Origin: Methylophilus sp. Leaf416
GTDB taxonomy: Bacteria > Pseudomonadota > Gammaproteobacteria > Burkholderiales > Methylophilaceae
Length of the DNA stretch: 64,000 nt
Assembly (NCBI RefSeq): GCF_001424665.1
Contig: NZ_LMQS01000001.1
Span: 373,225-437,224 of the forward strand
Reading direction: 5' to 3'
The notes under the pieces are model-generated. The model saw only the letters and a program-made list of their open reading frames with translations, was not told the origin of the DNA and made no database searches. Made by a program: the position numbers and the translations under genes. Of the stretch, positions 19,734 through 28,787 are shown in pieces (the stretch's first letter is position 1; every line of letters begins with the position of its first letter).

Positions 19734-20498
19734 TTAAGTCGCGCTACTATCGCTGCTGAATTGTTCACTGGTACGTCCGAAACGACGTTCACGTTGACGG
19801 TAAGAAACTAACGAAGCTTCAAAGGCGGCTTCATCAAAATCAGGCCACAAAGTATCTGTGAAATAGAGCTCTGTATAGGCAAGCTGCCACAACAAGAAAT
19901 TACTTATGCGTGTTTCACCGCCGGTGCGGATAAACAAATCCGGTTCCGGTGCATAAGGCATTGAGAGATATGGCGTCAGGTCAGATTCATTGATTTCAGT
20001 GACCTTGCCGTCCTTGGTTTGCAATAGAGCATTTACTGCATTGATCACGTCCCAGCGTCCGCCGTAGTTAACGGCAATGGAAAGGGTCAGTCCGCTATTA
20101 CCAGCTGTCTTCTGCTCGGCTTCGAGCATTTTTTGTTGTAACACTTCATTAAACAGGCTACGCTCGCCTATCAATTTGAGAATGATGTTGGCTTCGTGCA
20201 GCTTGCTGACTTCCCGCTCCAACGCTTCCAGGAACAAACCCATCAGGAAGGTCACTTCTTCAGAAGGACGGCGCCAGTTTTCGCTGCTAAACGCAAACAA
20301 GGTCAGAAATTTGATATCCAACCGCACGCAGGCTTTCACCAACTGCCTGACAGACTCAAGGCCGCGCTGGTGTCCTGCTACCCTGGGTAAAAAACGTTTT
20401 TTTGCCCAGCGGCCATTGCCATCCATAATCACCGCCACATGTTGCGGCAGCTCGTTGGTGTCGGGGACTTGCTTGGTAGAACTGGAAAAGAAACCCAA
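19734..20498 (-). CDS. uppS: Undecaprenyl diphosphate synthase (UppS)
   Basis: A 254-residue cis-prenyltransferase building the C55 carrier lipid for peptidoglycan and O-antigen. HVAVIMDGNGRWAKKR with the catalytic Asp is at residues about 20-35; the C-terminal PDLFIRTGGETRISNFLLWQ closes the active site. No ATG fits the family N-terminus, so translation probably starts at TTG 20498. It is 26 bases downstream of frr. Confidence 0.95.
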   Translation of the reverse strand: MGFFSSSTKQVPDTNELPQHVAVIMDGNGRWAKKRFLPRVAGHQRGLESVRQLVKACVRLDIKFLTLFAFSSENWRRPSEEVTFLMGLFLEALEREVSKLHEANIILKLIGERSLFNEVLQQKMLEAEQKTAGNSGLTLSIAVNYGGRWDVINAVNALLQTKDGKVTEINESDLTPYLSMPYAPEPDLFIRTGGETRISNFLLWQLAYTELYFTDTLWPDFDEAAFEASLVSYRQRERRFGRTSEQFSSDSSAT

Positions 20499-20523
20499 AA
20501 TATACGCTCAACTAGATAGCAGC

Positions 20524-21081
20524 TTACACTGCCATCAAATCCGTTTCTTTCTGTTGCAGCAGTTTATCCACTTCAACCACCGCTTTATCGGTCATTTTTT
20601 GTATTTCTTCTTCAGCACGACGCTCATCATCTTCTGAAATCGCTTTGTCTTTTTCCAGTTTTTTCAATGCATCGTTGGCATCGCGGCGTATATTACGAAT
20701 CGCCACTTTGGCGCTTTCACCTTCTGTGCGTACAATTTTAGTCAAGTCACGACGACGCTCTTCAGTCAGCATAGGCATAGGTACACGGATCAAATCGCCG
20801 TTGGTTGCCGGATTCAATCCCAGATCACTGTCGCGAATAGCTTTTTCCACTTTTGCAATCATGTTTTTTTCATAAGGCTGCACATTAATCGTACGTGCAT
20901 CACCCAGGTTAACGTTGGCAACCTGGTTAACCGCCACCATAGAACCATAGTACTCAACCATGACATGGTCCAGCAAACCGGCATGCGCGCGACCTGTGCG
21001 TACCTTTGCCAAATCTGTTTTTAATGCGTCCAGAGACTTTTGCATTTTCTGCTCGGCAGATTTTTTAATGTCTTCAACCAT
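20524..21081 (-). CDS. frr: Ribosome recycling factor (Frr)
   Basis: A 185-residue ribosome recycling factor, which splits post-termination complexes together with EF-G. Family hallmarks are [19 protein letters not shown], the [15 protein letters not shown] helix, and [18 protein letters not shown]. Length is the standard 185 residues. It follows pyrH by 36 bases in the conserved rpsB-tsf-pyrH-frr order. Confidence 0.97.
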   Translation of the reverse strand: MVEDIKKSAEQKMQKSLDALKTDLAKVRTGRAHAGLLDHVMVEYYGSMVAVNQVANVNLGDARTINVQPYEKNMIAKVEKAIRDSDLGLNPATNGDLIRVPMPMLTEERRRDLTKIVRTEGESAKVAIRNIRRDANDALKKLEKDKAISEDDERRAEEEIQKMTDKAVVEVDKLLQQKETDLMAV

Positions 21082-21116
21082 GTTTTTTCTCCAATCTCAC
21101 TTTACTTCCGCAACCG

Positions 21117-21833
21117 TCAAGCCTTGACGCGTGTGCCTTCGTTCTCACCCAGAATAATGTTCTTAAGCGCGCCTTGTTTGAAAATACTGAATACTGCAAT
21201 TGGCATTTTCTGGTCACGGCATAAAGTAAACGCGGTAGCGTCCATTACTTTCAGGTTTTTATTAATCGCCTCATCAAATGAAACGGTGTCGTAGCGGGTC
21301 GCTGTCGGGTCTTTTTTCGGATCAGCCGTATAAATACCATCGACCTTGGTCGCTTTTAAAACGATTTCTGCATCAATCTCTACGCCACGCAATGCAGCAG
21401 CCGTATCGGTGGTAAAGAACGGGTTACCGGTACCGGCACCAAAAATCACCACTTTACCCTCCTCCAGGTAACGAATTGCTTTGCCACGAATATAAGGTTC
21501 AGCCACTGCTTCGATATTCAATGCACTTTGTACACGCGCAGCGACACCCGCGTGCTTCATGGCGTCCTGTAATGCCATGGCATTCATGACCGTAGCCAGC
21601 ATACCCATATAATCAGCAGTCGCACGGTCCATCCCCTCGGCTGCAGGTGCGATGCCACGGAAAATATTGCCGCCACCAACCACTATCCCTACTTGCACGC
21701 CCATATCGACGATTTCTTTGACTTGCAAAACAATCGCATTCACTGTCTCACGATTAATGCCGTAAGCATCATCGCCCATTAGCGCCTCACCGGATAATTT
21801 AAGGAGAACACGCTTGAAAACAGGTTGTGCCAT
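21117..21833 (-). CDS. pyrH: UMP kinase (PyrH)
   Basis: A 238-residue hexameric UMP kinase of the amino acid kinase fold. [15 protein letters not shown], the [11 protein letters not shown] loop and the [16 protein letters not shown] segment are visible. I prefer ATG 21833 over an in-frame TTG at 21854 because it matches the usual N-terminus. A terminator hairpin separates it from tsf, so it may be expressed by readthrough or from its own promoter. Confidence 0.96.
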   Translation of the reverse strand: MAQPVFKRVLLKLSGEALMGDDAYGINRETVNAIVLQVKEIVDMGVQVGIVVGGGNIFRGIAPAAEGMDRATADYMGMLATVMNAMALQDAMKHAGVAARVQSALNIEAVAEPYIRGKAIRYLEEGKVVIFGAGTGNPFFTTDTAAALRGVEIDAEIVLKATKVDGIYTADPKKDPTATRYDTVSFDEAINKNLKVMDATAFTLCRDQKMPIAVFSIFKQGALKNIILGENEGTRVKA

Positions 21834-21916
21834 TGCTATTTTTCCCAAACTCAAAATGTGCCTATTTAATCACAAAACGCGGTTTCTTGGGCCAGAAACC
21901 GACCCGTTAAGCATAA

Positions 21917-21946
21917 AAAAAGTGGAATCCGCAGATTCCACTTTTT
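21917..21946 (-). terminator. Terminator after tsf, before pyrH
   Basis: A 13-base-pair stem AAAAAGTGGAATC / GATTCCACTTTTT with a 4-base loop, followed on the minus strand by a run of T residues. It would end or attenuate rpsB-tsf transcripts before pyrH. Confidence 0.85.
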
Positions 21947-21965
21947 AGTGATTGCTTGAAAGCAA

Positions 21966-22841
21966 TTAAACTTTTGCCGCAGCAGCTACTTCAGCTGCAT
22001 AATCGACCACTACTTTTTCAATGCCTTCACCAACAACATACATCGTAAATGAAGCAACGCTTGCATTGTTATTTTTCAGCAATTGCTCAATCGACAGTTT
22101 GTCATCTTTCACAAAAGTCTGGCTCAGCAAAGTCACTTCTTTCAAGAATTTTTGCACAGTACCGTCAGCGATTTTTTCCAGCATGGCGTCTGGCTTGCCA
22201 GCTTCTTTAGCTTTCTCAATCGCTACGCGACGCTCTGCTTCAATCAAAGCCGCATCCACGCCACTGGCATCCAGTGATTTCGGTTTCGCAGCAGCTATGT
22301 GCATGGCCAGGTCTTTACCCAGGTTCTCGTCACCACCAACCAAGTCAACCAGCACACCGATTTTGCTACCGTGTACATAGCTATACAACTGGCCTTTGGC
22401 TTCAGTGCGTACAAAACGACGTGGCGTGATGTTTTCACCGATTTTACCAACCAGTTGCGCACGCACAGCTTCAGCAGTCTCACCACGCATTGGCAAACCA
22501 GCAACCGCTTCGATATCGGCCGGATTATTTTCATTAACCACTTGTGCCAGTTCAGACACAAATTTCAGGAACTCTTCATTTTTGGCACAGAAATCTGTTT
22601 CAGAGTTTACTTCGATCAAAGTACCAACTTTACCACCAGCGGCGATATTGATACCTACGGTACCTTCAGCTGCCACACGGCCAGCAGCTTTGCTTGCCTT
22701 GTTACCAAAACGCACACGCAGAATTTCTTCGGCACGTGTCATATCGCCTTCAGCTTCAGTCAATGCTTTTTTACAGTCCATCATTGGTGCATCGGTGCGC
22801 TCACGTAACTCTTTCACCATGCCTGCGGTAATTTCAGCCAT
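21966..22841 (-). CDS. tsf: Elongation factor Ts (Tsf)
   Basis: A 291-residue nucleotide exchange factor for EF-Tu. The UBA-like N-terminus ([19 protein letters not shown]) and the [10 protein letters not shown] core motif that inserts into EF-Tu are visible. It follows rpsB after 142 bases that contain an attenuator-like hairpin. AAAAGGAGTAG precedes the ATG as a strong ribosome binding site. Confidence 0.97.
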   Translation of the reverse strand: MAEITAGMVKELRERTDAPMMDCKKALTEAEGDMTRAEEILRVRFGNKASKAAGRVAAEGTVGINIAAGGKVGTLIEVNSETDFCAKNEEFLKFVSELAQVVNENNPADIEAVAGLPMRGETAEAVRAQLVGKIGENITPRRFVRTEAKGQLYSYVHGSKIGVLVDLVGGDENLGKDLAMHIAAAKPKSLDASGVDAALIEAERRVAIEKAKEAGKPDAMLEKIADGTVQKFLKEVTLLSQTFVKDDKLSIEQLLKNNNASVASFTMYVVGEGIEKVVVDYAAEVAAAAKV

Positions 22842-22945
22842 TTACTACTCCTTTTGTTAGGATTCCTGCTTGAGGATTTACTAAATATTCTTTTAATCAA
22901 CAATACACTGACGATGTGTCAGCCATATTGCATGCGATGCAATAG

Positions 22946-22971
22946 AAAAAGGGGCGAATAGCCCCTTTTTT
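22946..22971 (-). terminator. Attenuator hairpin between rpsB and tsf
   Basis: GAAAAAGGGGC...GCCCCTTTTTT forms a stem of about 10 pairs with a short loop; minus-strand transcripts run into a T stretch. Its position between rpsB and tsf suggests partial termination that sets the S2 to EF-Ts ratio. Confidence 0.75.
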
Positions 22972-22983
22972 CGCTGCGAGTAA

Positions 22984-23739
22984 TTACTCGGCAACAGCCT
23001 CTGTAGTCGCGGCTGCTGGCGCGGCTTCTTCTTGCGCTGCTTTAACGATTTCAGTAATCGCGTTAGCACGGCCTTCCAGCACTGCATCTGCCATACCACG
23101 AGCGTACAGACGAATCGCACGTGATGAGTCATCGTTACCAGGAATTACATAAGTAATACCATCTGGTGAGTTGTTGGTATCAACGATACCAATCACTGGA
23201 ATACCCAGTTTGCGTGCTTCAGTAATCGCGCCACTTTCATGACCAACGTCGATCACGAAAATCGCATCTGGCAAGCCGCCCATCTCTTTAATACCACCGA
23301 TGGAACGCTCCAGTTTTTCGATTTCGCGTTTGATGCCCAAAGCTTCTTTTTTACCGAACTTTTCGATGCTGCCGTCTTGCATCATGTTTTCGAAGTCAGT
23401 TAAACGCTTGATAGATTGTTTAACAGTTTTGAAGTTAGTCAACATACCACCCAACCAGCGATGGTTAACGTATGCGCAGCTGGCACGTTGCGCTTCTTCT
23501 TTAACGATATCGCGGGCTTGACGCTTGGTGCCTACGAACAGAATACGGCCCTTGTTGGCTGCCAGAGTACGCACATATTTTTGCGCATCTTCAAATAAAG
23601 GCAGGGTTTTTTCAAGGTTAACGATATGGATTTTGTTACGATCGCCAAAAATGAACTCAGCCATTTTCGGGTTCCAGTAACGAGTTTGGTGACCAAAGTG
23701 AACACCAGCCTCCAACATTTGACGCATAGTCACTGACAT
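22984..23739 (-). CDS. rpsB: 30S ribosomal protein S2 (RpsB)
   Basis: A 251-residue ribosomal protein S2. [20 protein letters not shown] and [18 protein letters not shown] are diagnostic, and the C-terminus has an alanine/glutamate-rich tail ([15 protein letters not shown]). It is the first gene of the long minus-strand block. Its leader holds inverted repeats that could support autoregulation. Confidence 0.97.
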   Translation of the reverse strand: MSVTMRQMLEAGVHFGHQTRYWNPKMAEFIFGDRNKIHIVNLEKTLPLFEDAQKYVRTLAANKGRILFVGTKRQARDIVKEEAQRASCAYVNHRWLGGMLTNFKTVKQSIKRLTDFENMMQDGSIEKFGKKEALGIKREIEKLERSIGGIKEMGGLPDAIFVIDVGHESGAITEARKLGIPVIGIVDTNNSPDGITYVIPGNDDSSRAIRLYARGMADAVLEGRANAITEIVKAAQEEAAPAAATTEAVAE

Positions 23740-23760
23740 AATAAGTCTTTCTATTTCAAA

Positions 23761-23814
23761 GGGTTATTCATTCACATGCATTCAATAACACCCTTGCGGG
23801 CACCCTATGTGAAT
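23761..23814 (-). promoter_or_regulatory. rpsB leader with two competing hairpins
   Basis: In the 5' leader of rpsB, ATTCACAT (23770-23777) pairs perfectly with ATGTGAAT (23807-23814). Alternatively GGGTTATT (23761-23768) pairs with AATAACACCC (23784-23793) with one bulged base, and the loop of that hairpin contains the arm needed by the first. E. coli rpsB is known to be autoregulated by S2 through its leader; similar use here is inference. Confidence 0.4.
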
Positions 23815-23910
23815 ACATGCCAAGTTAATTGACAAAAAAGTCAATCCGCAATTATATGGCAGAAAACGCTTGTTTTCAAGCACTTACCACGATTACTCAT
23901 ACGGAATGGG

Positions 23911-23983
23911 TGTCCCCGTCAGGACTCGAACCTGAAACTAGCCCTTAGGAGGGGCTGGTGATATCCTGTTTCACCACGAGGAC
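23911..23983 (-). tRNA. tRNA-Arg (anticodon CCU)
   Basis: A complete cloverleaf on the minus strand. The acceptor stem is GTCCTCG/CGGGGAC, the D stem GTGA/TCAC, the anticodon stem AGCCC/GGGCT with loop CTCCTAA (anticodon CCU, reading AGG), the T stem TCAGG/CCTGA with loop TTCGAGT, and the discriminator is A. The 3' CCA is not encoded (CCC follows), so it must be added by the CCA enzyme. Length 73 bases. Confidence 0.95.
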
Positions 23984-24132
23984 AGCGGCAGCATTTTAAA
24001 CGCTAGTGATCAAAACGCCTAATCCAGCAGAAGATAAAACAAGCTTGCCATGCACAATTGCTTATCAGTAGCATAATGTTTGCATACTTAAAAGCTTGCC
24101 TGAAAACACATAGATGATGACATTAACCCAAG

Positions 24133-24762
24133 ATGAATAGCGACACAATTAACCATAAGGCTGCAGCCATTCGCGCTGCCATTCTGCAACATGAAGCGGA
24201 TATCGAAGGCCTGGACCGGGAGATCGGCGATGGCGACCACTACATTAATATGAAGCGCGGCTGTGAGGCAATTGTCGGCATTGCCCCGGAACTCGAGGCT
24301 TTGTCAGCCGCTGATGCGCTTAATAAAATCGGCATGAAATTGCTGAGCACGATAGGCGGCGCCTCCGGCCCTTTGTTCGCCAGCTTCTTCATGAGCATGG
24401 GTAAAACCCTCAAGGCCTTCGATAACATAACCACTAAGGAAATCGCGCTGGCTTTTGACGCTGGCGTGCAGGCAATCATGCAGCGCGGCAAAGCACAGGC
24501 AGGTGAAAAAACCATGCTTGATGTACTGATTCCAGTGTCGACTACATTTAAACAATTAGTCGAACAAGATAAATCTGCAAAAGAAATCGCATCAGCATTA
24601 AAAGTGGTTGCCAGTGAAGGCCTGGACTCTACGCGCAATATGCTAGCCACCAAAGGTCGCGCTTCCGGCCTAGGCGAGCGTGCTATCGGCCATCTGGATG
24701 CCGGCGCCAAAAGCTGCCAGGTGATGATACATAGCGTTTGTGATCTGGTCTTAAGCAATTAA
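24133..24762 (+). CDS. dhaL: Dihydroxyacetone kinase subunit DhaL
   Basis: A 209-residue DhaL/DAK2-domain protein that binds ADP/ATP and passes phosphate to dihydroxyacetone held by DhaK. The metal-binding aspartates are in LDREIGDGDHYINM, and the nucleotide-binding GGASGPLFASFFM and KGRASGLGERAIGHLDAGA segments follow. The length fits the small stand-alone subunit of the PTS-dependent DhaKLM system rather than the fused ATP-dependent kinases. Order here is dhaL-dhaK, and no dhaM phosphodonor gene is adjacent. Confidence 0.92.
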   Translation: MNSDTINHKAAAIRAAILQHEADIEGLDREIGDGDHYINMKRGCEAIVGIAPELEALSAADALNKIGMKLLSTIGGASGPLFASFFMSMGKTLKAFDNITTKEIALAFDAGVQAIMQRGKAQAGEKTMLDVLIPVSTTFKQLVEQDKSAKEIASALKVVASEGLDSTRNMLATKGRASGLGERAIGHLDAGAKSCQVMIHSVCDLVLSN

Positions 24763-24846
24763 AATCATCTGCAAAACTGATACGCGATGCAAAACCAAAC
24801 AATTAAAAACGATTAGCGGCTTACTATGTCGGGCACAGGAGTAAAT

Positions 24847-25845
24847 ATGAAAAAATTTCTAAACAATGTAGATCATATGCTGGTCGAAAGCCTGAGTGGC
24901 TTTGCCACTGCGCATGCCGATCTGATTGAAGTGCAATTCGAGCCTACCTTTGTCATCCGCAAACAGAAAGCAAAAAATAAAGTCGCGATTATATCCGGCG
25001 GCGGTTCTGGCCATGAGCCATTGCATGCCGGCTATGTGGGCAAAGGCATGCTGGATGCCGCCTGCCCCGGGCAAGTCTTTACCTCGCCAACGCCAGACCA
25101 GATGCTGGCGGCAGCAGAAGCGGTGCATGCCGATAAAGGTGTGCTATTTATCGTTAAAAACTATGCCGGTGATGTGATGAACTTTGAAATGGCGGCTGAA
25201 ATGCTGTCATTTGAGCATGCAACGGTATACACCTCAGATGATTGCGCTGTAGTTAACAGCACTTACACGACTGGCCGCCGGGGTGTGGCCGGTACCGTGA
25301 TCGTAGAAAAATGTGTAGGCAGCCTGGCAGAAACCGGCGCGGATCTGGAAGCATGCAAAACACTAGGTGAAAAAATCAACCTGCGCACATCCAGCATAGG
25401 CGCAGCGTTGACCAGCTGTACGGTGCCGGCTGCGGGCCGCCCTACTTTTGATATTTCAGAAAGCGAAATTGAAATGGGCGTTGGCATTCATGGAGAGCCT
25501 GGCCGTCGACGTGAAAAGATGCGTGAGGCAGATGCAATCGTCAGTGACATGGTGGCTGCGATTTTGCACGATATTGAAGCTAAACAATTACCTCTCAATG
25601 GCGAAGTACTATTGCTGGTCAATGGCCTGGGAGCGACACCATTGATGGAGCTTTATTTGATCTACAATACCGCTGCCAAACTGCTGAAAGAAAAAGGCTT
25701 TACTCTCGCCCGCAGCCTGGTTGGTAATTACATCACGGCTATTGATATGGCAGGTGCATCAATGACCGTTTGCTTGCTGGACGAAGAAATTAAGCAACAT
25801 TGGGATAGCCCGGTGCATACTGCTGGCCTGCGCTGGGGCGTATAA
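24847..25845 (+). CDS. dhaK: Dihydroxyacetone kinase subunit DhaK
   Basis: A 332-residue DAK1-domain protein that binds dihydroxyacetone covalently through a His as a hemiaminal. The His is in MGVGIHGEPGRRR, and the substrate-pocket ISGGGSGHEPLHAGYVG is near residue 55. ATG 24847 is chosen because GGCACAGGAG lies just upstream; an earlier in-frame ATG at 24826 lacks a binding site. In a methylotroph this pair could return dihydroxyacetone to central metabolism, but that is inference. Confidence 0.93.
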   Translation: MKKFLNNVDHMLVESLSGFATAHADLIEVQFEPTFVIRKQKAKNKVAIISGGGSGHEPLHAGYVGKGMLDAACPGQVFTSPTPDQMLAAAEAVHADKGVLFIVKNYAGDVMNFEMAAEMLSFEHATVYTSDDCAVVNSTYTTGRRGVAGTVIVEKCVGSLAETGADLEACKTLGEKINLRTSSIGAALTSCTVPAAGRPTFDISESEIEMGVGIHGEPGRRREKMREADAIVSDMVAAILHDIEAKQLPLNGEVLLLVNGLGATPLMELYLIYNTAAKLLKEKGFTLARSLVGNYITAIDMAGASMTVCLLDEEIKQHWDSPVHTAGLRWGV

Positions 25846-25851
25846 GAATCT

Positions 25852-25861
25852 GGGGGGGGGG
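25852..25861. repeat. G10 homopolymer between convergent dhaK and glnE
   Basis: Ten consecutive G residues lie 7 bases after the dhaK stop and 12 bases before the end of glnE. It is intergenic on both strands, so length changes would not shift a frame. It is a common type of sequencing uncertainty. Confidence 0.8.
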
Positions 25862-25872
25862 CTTCCTCTTTG

Positions 25873-28632
25873 TCAGCCTTTGGATTCAAATACCGACTGC
25901 CATAGGGCAATCACTGGCTGTTGCAATGGTTCTGCCAATGATTTTTCGACCTTGGCCGGCTCACCCTGTAATTTACTTGCGTGTATCCAGGCACGGTACT
26001 GACGGTATGACTGCTGCACCAGTTCGGCAAGTGGCGCATTGATCAACCCACTTTCTGCCAATACTCCCAGCAAGGCAATATTACCAATGTTCTCGGTTAA
26101 TTTTTGGTAATCTGCCGCATGCAATAACACCAGATATTGCACCAAGAACTCAACATCTATAATGCCGCCAGCTTCATGCTTAAGGTCAAACATGGCAGGG
26201 TCAAAACGATGGGAAGCACGCATCTTCTGTCGCATATCCAGTATCTGTTGCTTGATATCTGACTGATTGCGCCTAGACTTCAATATATCCATACGGATAC
26301 GCTCAAACTGCTGCCCCACTTTGGCTTCACCGGCGACAAAACGCGCACGAGTAATGGCCTGGTGCTCCCATACCCAGGCTTTATTTTTCTGGTACTCCTC
26401 AAAAGCACCCACACTACTCACCAGCAAGCCGCTGTTACCATCCGGCCGTAATTGCAGATCGGTGTCATACAGCAAACCGGCATTGGTGATGGTATTGAAC
26501 CAGGTATTCAGCCGTTGCGCATAACGGGCATAGACTTCCTGCGCGTTATCGGCGTCATCGTCATACAGGAAAATAATGTCCAGGTCGGATAAATAGCCAA
26601 GTTCCTTGCCACCCAGCTTGCCATAGCCAATCACTGCAAATTGTGGCGTTTCTCTATGTTTGAACGAAACATTCTGCCAGACAGTTTGCAGGCTGACCTG
26701 TAGCACCACTTCAGCGAGCGCGCTCAGGTCATCTGAGATCGCTTCCAGCGGCAAAGCCGTCATCAAATCCTGTGCGGCGATTTTCAGTACATTGGCATGC
26801 TTGAAGTGGCGCATGGCATCCATTTGCGCTTCCACATCACCCGCCAGATGCGCCATATGCTGGATCAATTCGGCTTTTAATTGCGCTGCATCCAGCCGTT
26901 TAAACAGGGTTTGTTTATTCAGTAATTCATCAAGTAAGACCGGGTGTGCGGACACATATTGTGCAATCCACGGGCTGGCGGCACACAATTTCACGATCAA
27001 AGCCAACGCATCGGGGAATTCAGTCAGCAAGGCTAAATAGCTGGCGCGGCGGCAAATGCTTTCCAGTAAATCCAGCGTACGAATCAATGCCGTGTCCGGT
27101 ACTATGCTTTGCTGCTGTATCGCCTCACGCAGCAGTAGTGGCATTAATTGATCGAGGCGGCGTTTGCTTTGTTCGGGTAATTGCTGAATTCTCTGGCTGG
27201 CACGCGTGTTTTGCAGCAGCTGTACAATATCGGCAGCTCGGGTATAGCCTTGCTCCTGCAACCATTTCTCAGCCTCACTTGCGGCAATCGTGCCTTGCCA
27301 AATGGCTATTTCCTGTTCTAAATCATTTGCTTGCTGATCATTAGTTCTCTGATCCTTGAAAGTATCATCAAAGAATCGCTGCACTCGGTCCCTGTGCTGA
27401 TTCAGCTCGGCGATAAAACTGTCCCAGCTCTGATGTTTAAGCATGCGTAACAGGTAGTCACGATAGGTCTCTGAATCCGGTAGCTCCTGTGTCTGCTGGT
27501 CATCGATATACATCAATCTATGCTCCAGGTTACGCAGGTAGATATAACTCTCTGTTAGGGCCGCGACATCTTCCGCAGGCAGCATGCCGCGTTCCGCCAG
27601 ACGCGCCAGCACAGCCAATGTTGGCTTGATCTGTAAGTCGGGCAACTGCCCGCCACGGATCAACTGGAACACCTGTGCAATAAACTCAACTTCGCGTATG
27701 CCACCGCGACCCAGCTTGATATTGTTCGACATGCCGCGTTGCACCACATCGCGCTGGATCTGCGTTTTCAGGTCACGCATTGAGGCATACGCGTTAAAAT
27801 CCAGGTATTTACGGAAGACGAATGGCCGGATTAGCTTATTCAAAGCTTGCGCTGGCCCATAGACCACCCTTCCCTTAATCCAGGCATATCGCTCCCATTC
27901 GCGTCCGTAGTTCTGGTAATAATCTTCCAGTGCATCCAGGTTACAAACCAGTGCGCCTTCAGAACCATACGGGCGCAAACGCATATCCACGCGGAACACA
28001 AAGCCTTCGGCAGTCACATCATCCAGCGCCACAATCAATTTTTTACCCAGCCTGGTAAAGAAATCCTGATTGCTGATGGATTTTTCCCCATCAGTGTCGC
28101 CTTCGTGCTCATAGGCAAAAATCAGGTCTATATCAGATGACACATTCAGTTCACGCCCGCCCAGCTTGCCCATACCAACTACGATTAGTTGCTGAGGATG
28201 GCCTTGCGCATTACGCGGCGTGCCATAAGTCTTGACCAGTTCGGCGTGATAGAAATCTGCCGCCGCAGCAATCGCCGCTTCCGCCAGCGCACTGGTGGTC
28301 TCTACAACTTCTTCAAAATTAGCCAGACCATTCAGGTCGCGAGCTATCATGTGTGCCATCAAGCGTTGACGAATCTGCCTGATTTGTTGCAAAAAAACCG
28401 CTTCTGCCTGATTTTTTTCAGTTGAATCCAGATTTTTTTCGACTGAAAATAGCTTGGCGACATCTGCAGTCTTATAGGTCTTGTATAAGTTATCTAACAG
28501 ATCAGTCAGGAAATCTGTATTTTTTGTAGCGAATCTGGCAAAAAACGGGCTACATGCCGCCGCATGCAGCAAATAGGCCGCTTCTGTAGACGGCACCTGC
28601 TTTTCTGTTAGAATTTCGGCAAGCTGTTGCAT
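25873..28632 (-). CDS. glnE: Glutamine synthetase adenylyltransferase/deadenylase (GlnE)
   Basis: A 919-residue bifunctional enzyme that adds AMP to, and removes it from, glutamine synthetase in response to PII and glutamine. Both nucleotidyltransferase domains are visible: the deadenylylase half at residues 152-172 (GMGKLGGRELNVSSDIDLIF) and the adenylylase half in the second part (GYGKLGGKELGYLSDLDIIF). Length is that of the full family protein. It is monocistronic and convergent with dhaK, divergent from acs. Confidence 0.96.
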   Translation of the reverse strand: MQQLAEILTEKQVPSTEAAYLLHAAACSPFFARFATKNTDFLTDLLDNLYKTYKTADVAKLFSVEKNLDSTEKNQAEAVFLQQIRQIRQRLMAHMIARDLNGLANFEEVVETTSALAEAAIAAAADFYHAELVKTYGTPRNAQGHPQQLIVVGMGKLGGRELNVSSDIDLIFAYEHEGDTDGEKSISNQDFFTRLGKKLIVALDDVTAEGFVFRVDMRLRPYGSEGALVCNLDALEDYYQNYGREWERYAWIKGRVVYGPAQALNKLIRPFVFRKYLDFNAYASMRDLKTQIQRDVVQRGMSNNIKLGRGGIREVEFIAQVFQLIRGGQLPDLQIKPTLAVLARLAERGMLPAEDVAALTESYIYLRNLEHRLMYIDDQQTQELPDSETYRDYLLRMLKHQSWDSFIAELNQHRDRVQRFFDDTFKDQRTNDQQANDLEQEIAIWQGTIAASEAEKWLQEQGYTRAADIVQLLQNTRASQRIQQLPEQSKRRLDQLMPLLLREAIQQQSIVPDTALIRTLDLLESICRRASYLALLTEFPDALALIVKLCAASPWIAQYVSAHPVLLDELLNKQTLFKRLDAAQLKAELIQHMAHLAGDVEAQMDAMRHFKHANVLKIAAQDLMTALPLEAISDDLSALAEVVLQVSLQTVWQNVSFKHRETPQFAVIGYGKLGGKELGYLSDLDIIFLYDDDADNAQEVYARYAQRLNTWFNTITNAGLLYDTDLQLRPDGNSGLLVSSVGAFEEYQKNKAWVWEHQAITRARFVAGEAKVGQQFERIRMDILKSRRNQSDIKQQILDMRQKMRASHRFDPAMFDLKHEAGGIIDVEFLVQYLVLLHAADYQKLTENIGNIALLGVLAESGLINAPLAELVQQSYRQYRAWIHASKLQGEPAKVEKSLAEPLQQPVIALWQSVFESKG

Positions 28633-28787
28633 GAGATATCGCTCTTAATGAGGGTGTTTTGTGTGCTCGGAGAGTTGGTCAATCAGAACCAGAACAATAA
28701 TACCTGAGGTTCACCAAACCTGCATTTTGGTTTGATTTTTTAAGATTGATTTTTGGCATTTTTTGACATTGATTTTTGGGGGACGCT

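Noticed and set aside
22299-22860. Overlapping plus-strand ORFs of 150-170 codons opposite tsf
   Set aside because: Shadow frames caused by the codon bias of tsf; composition is not protein-like.
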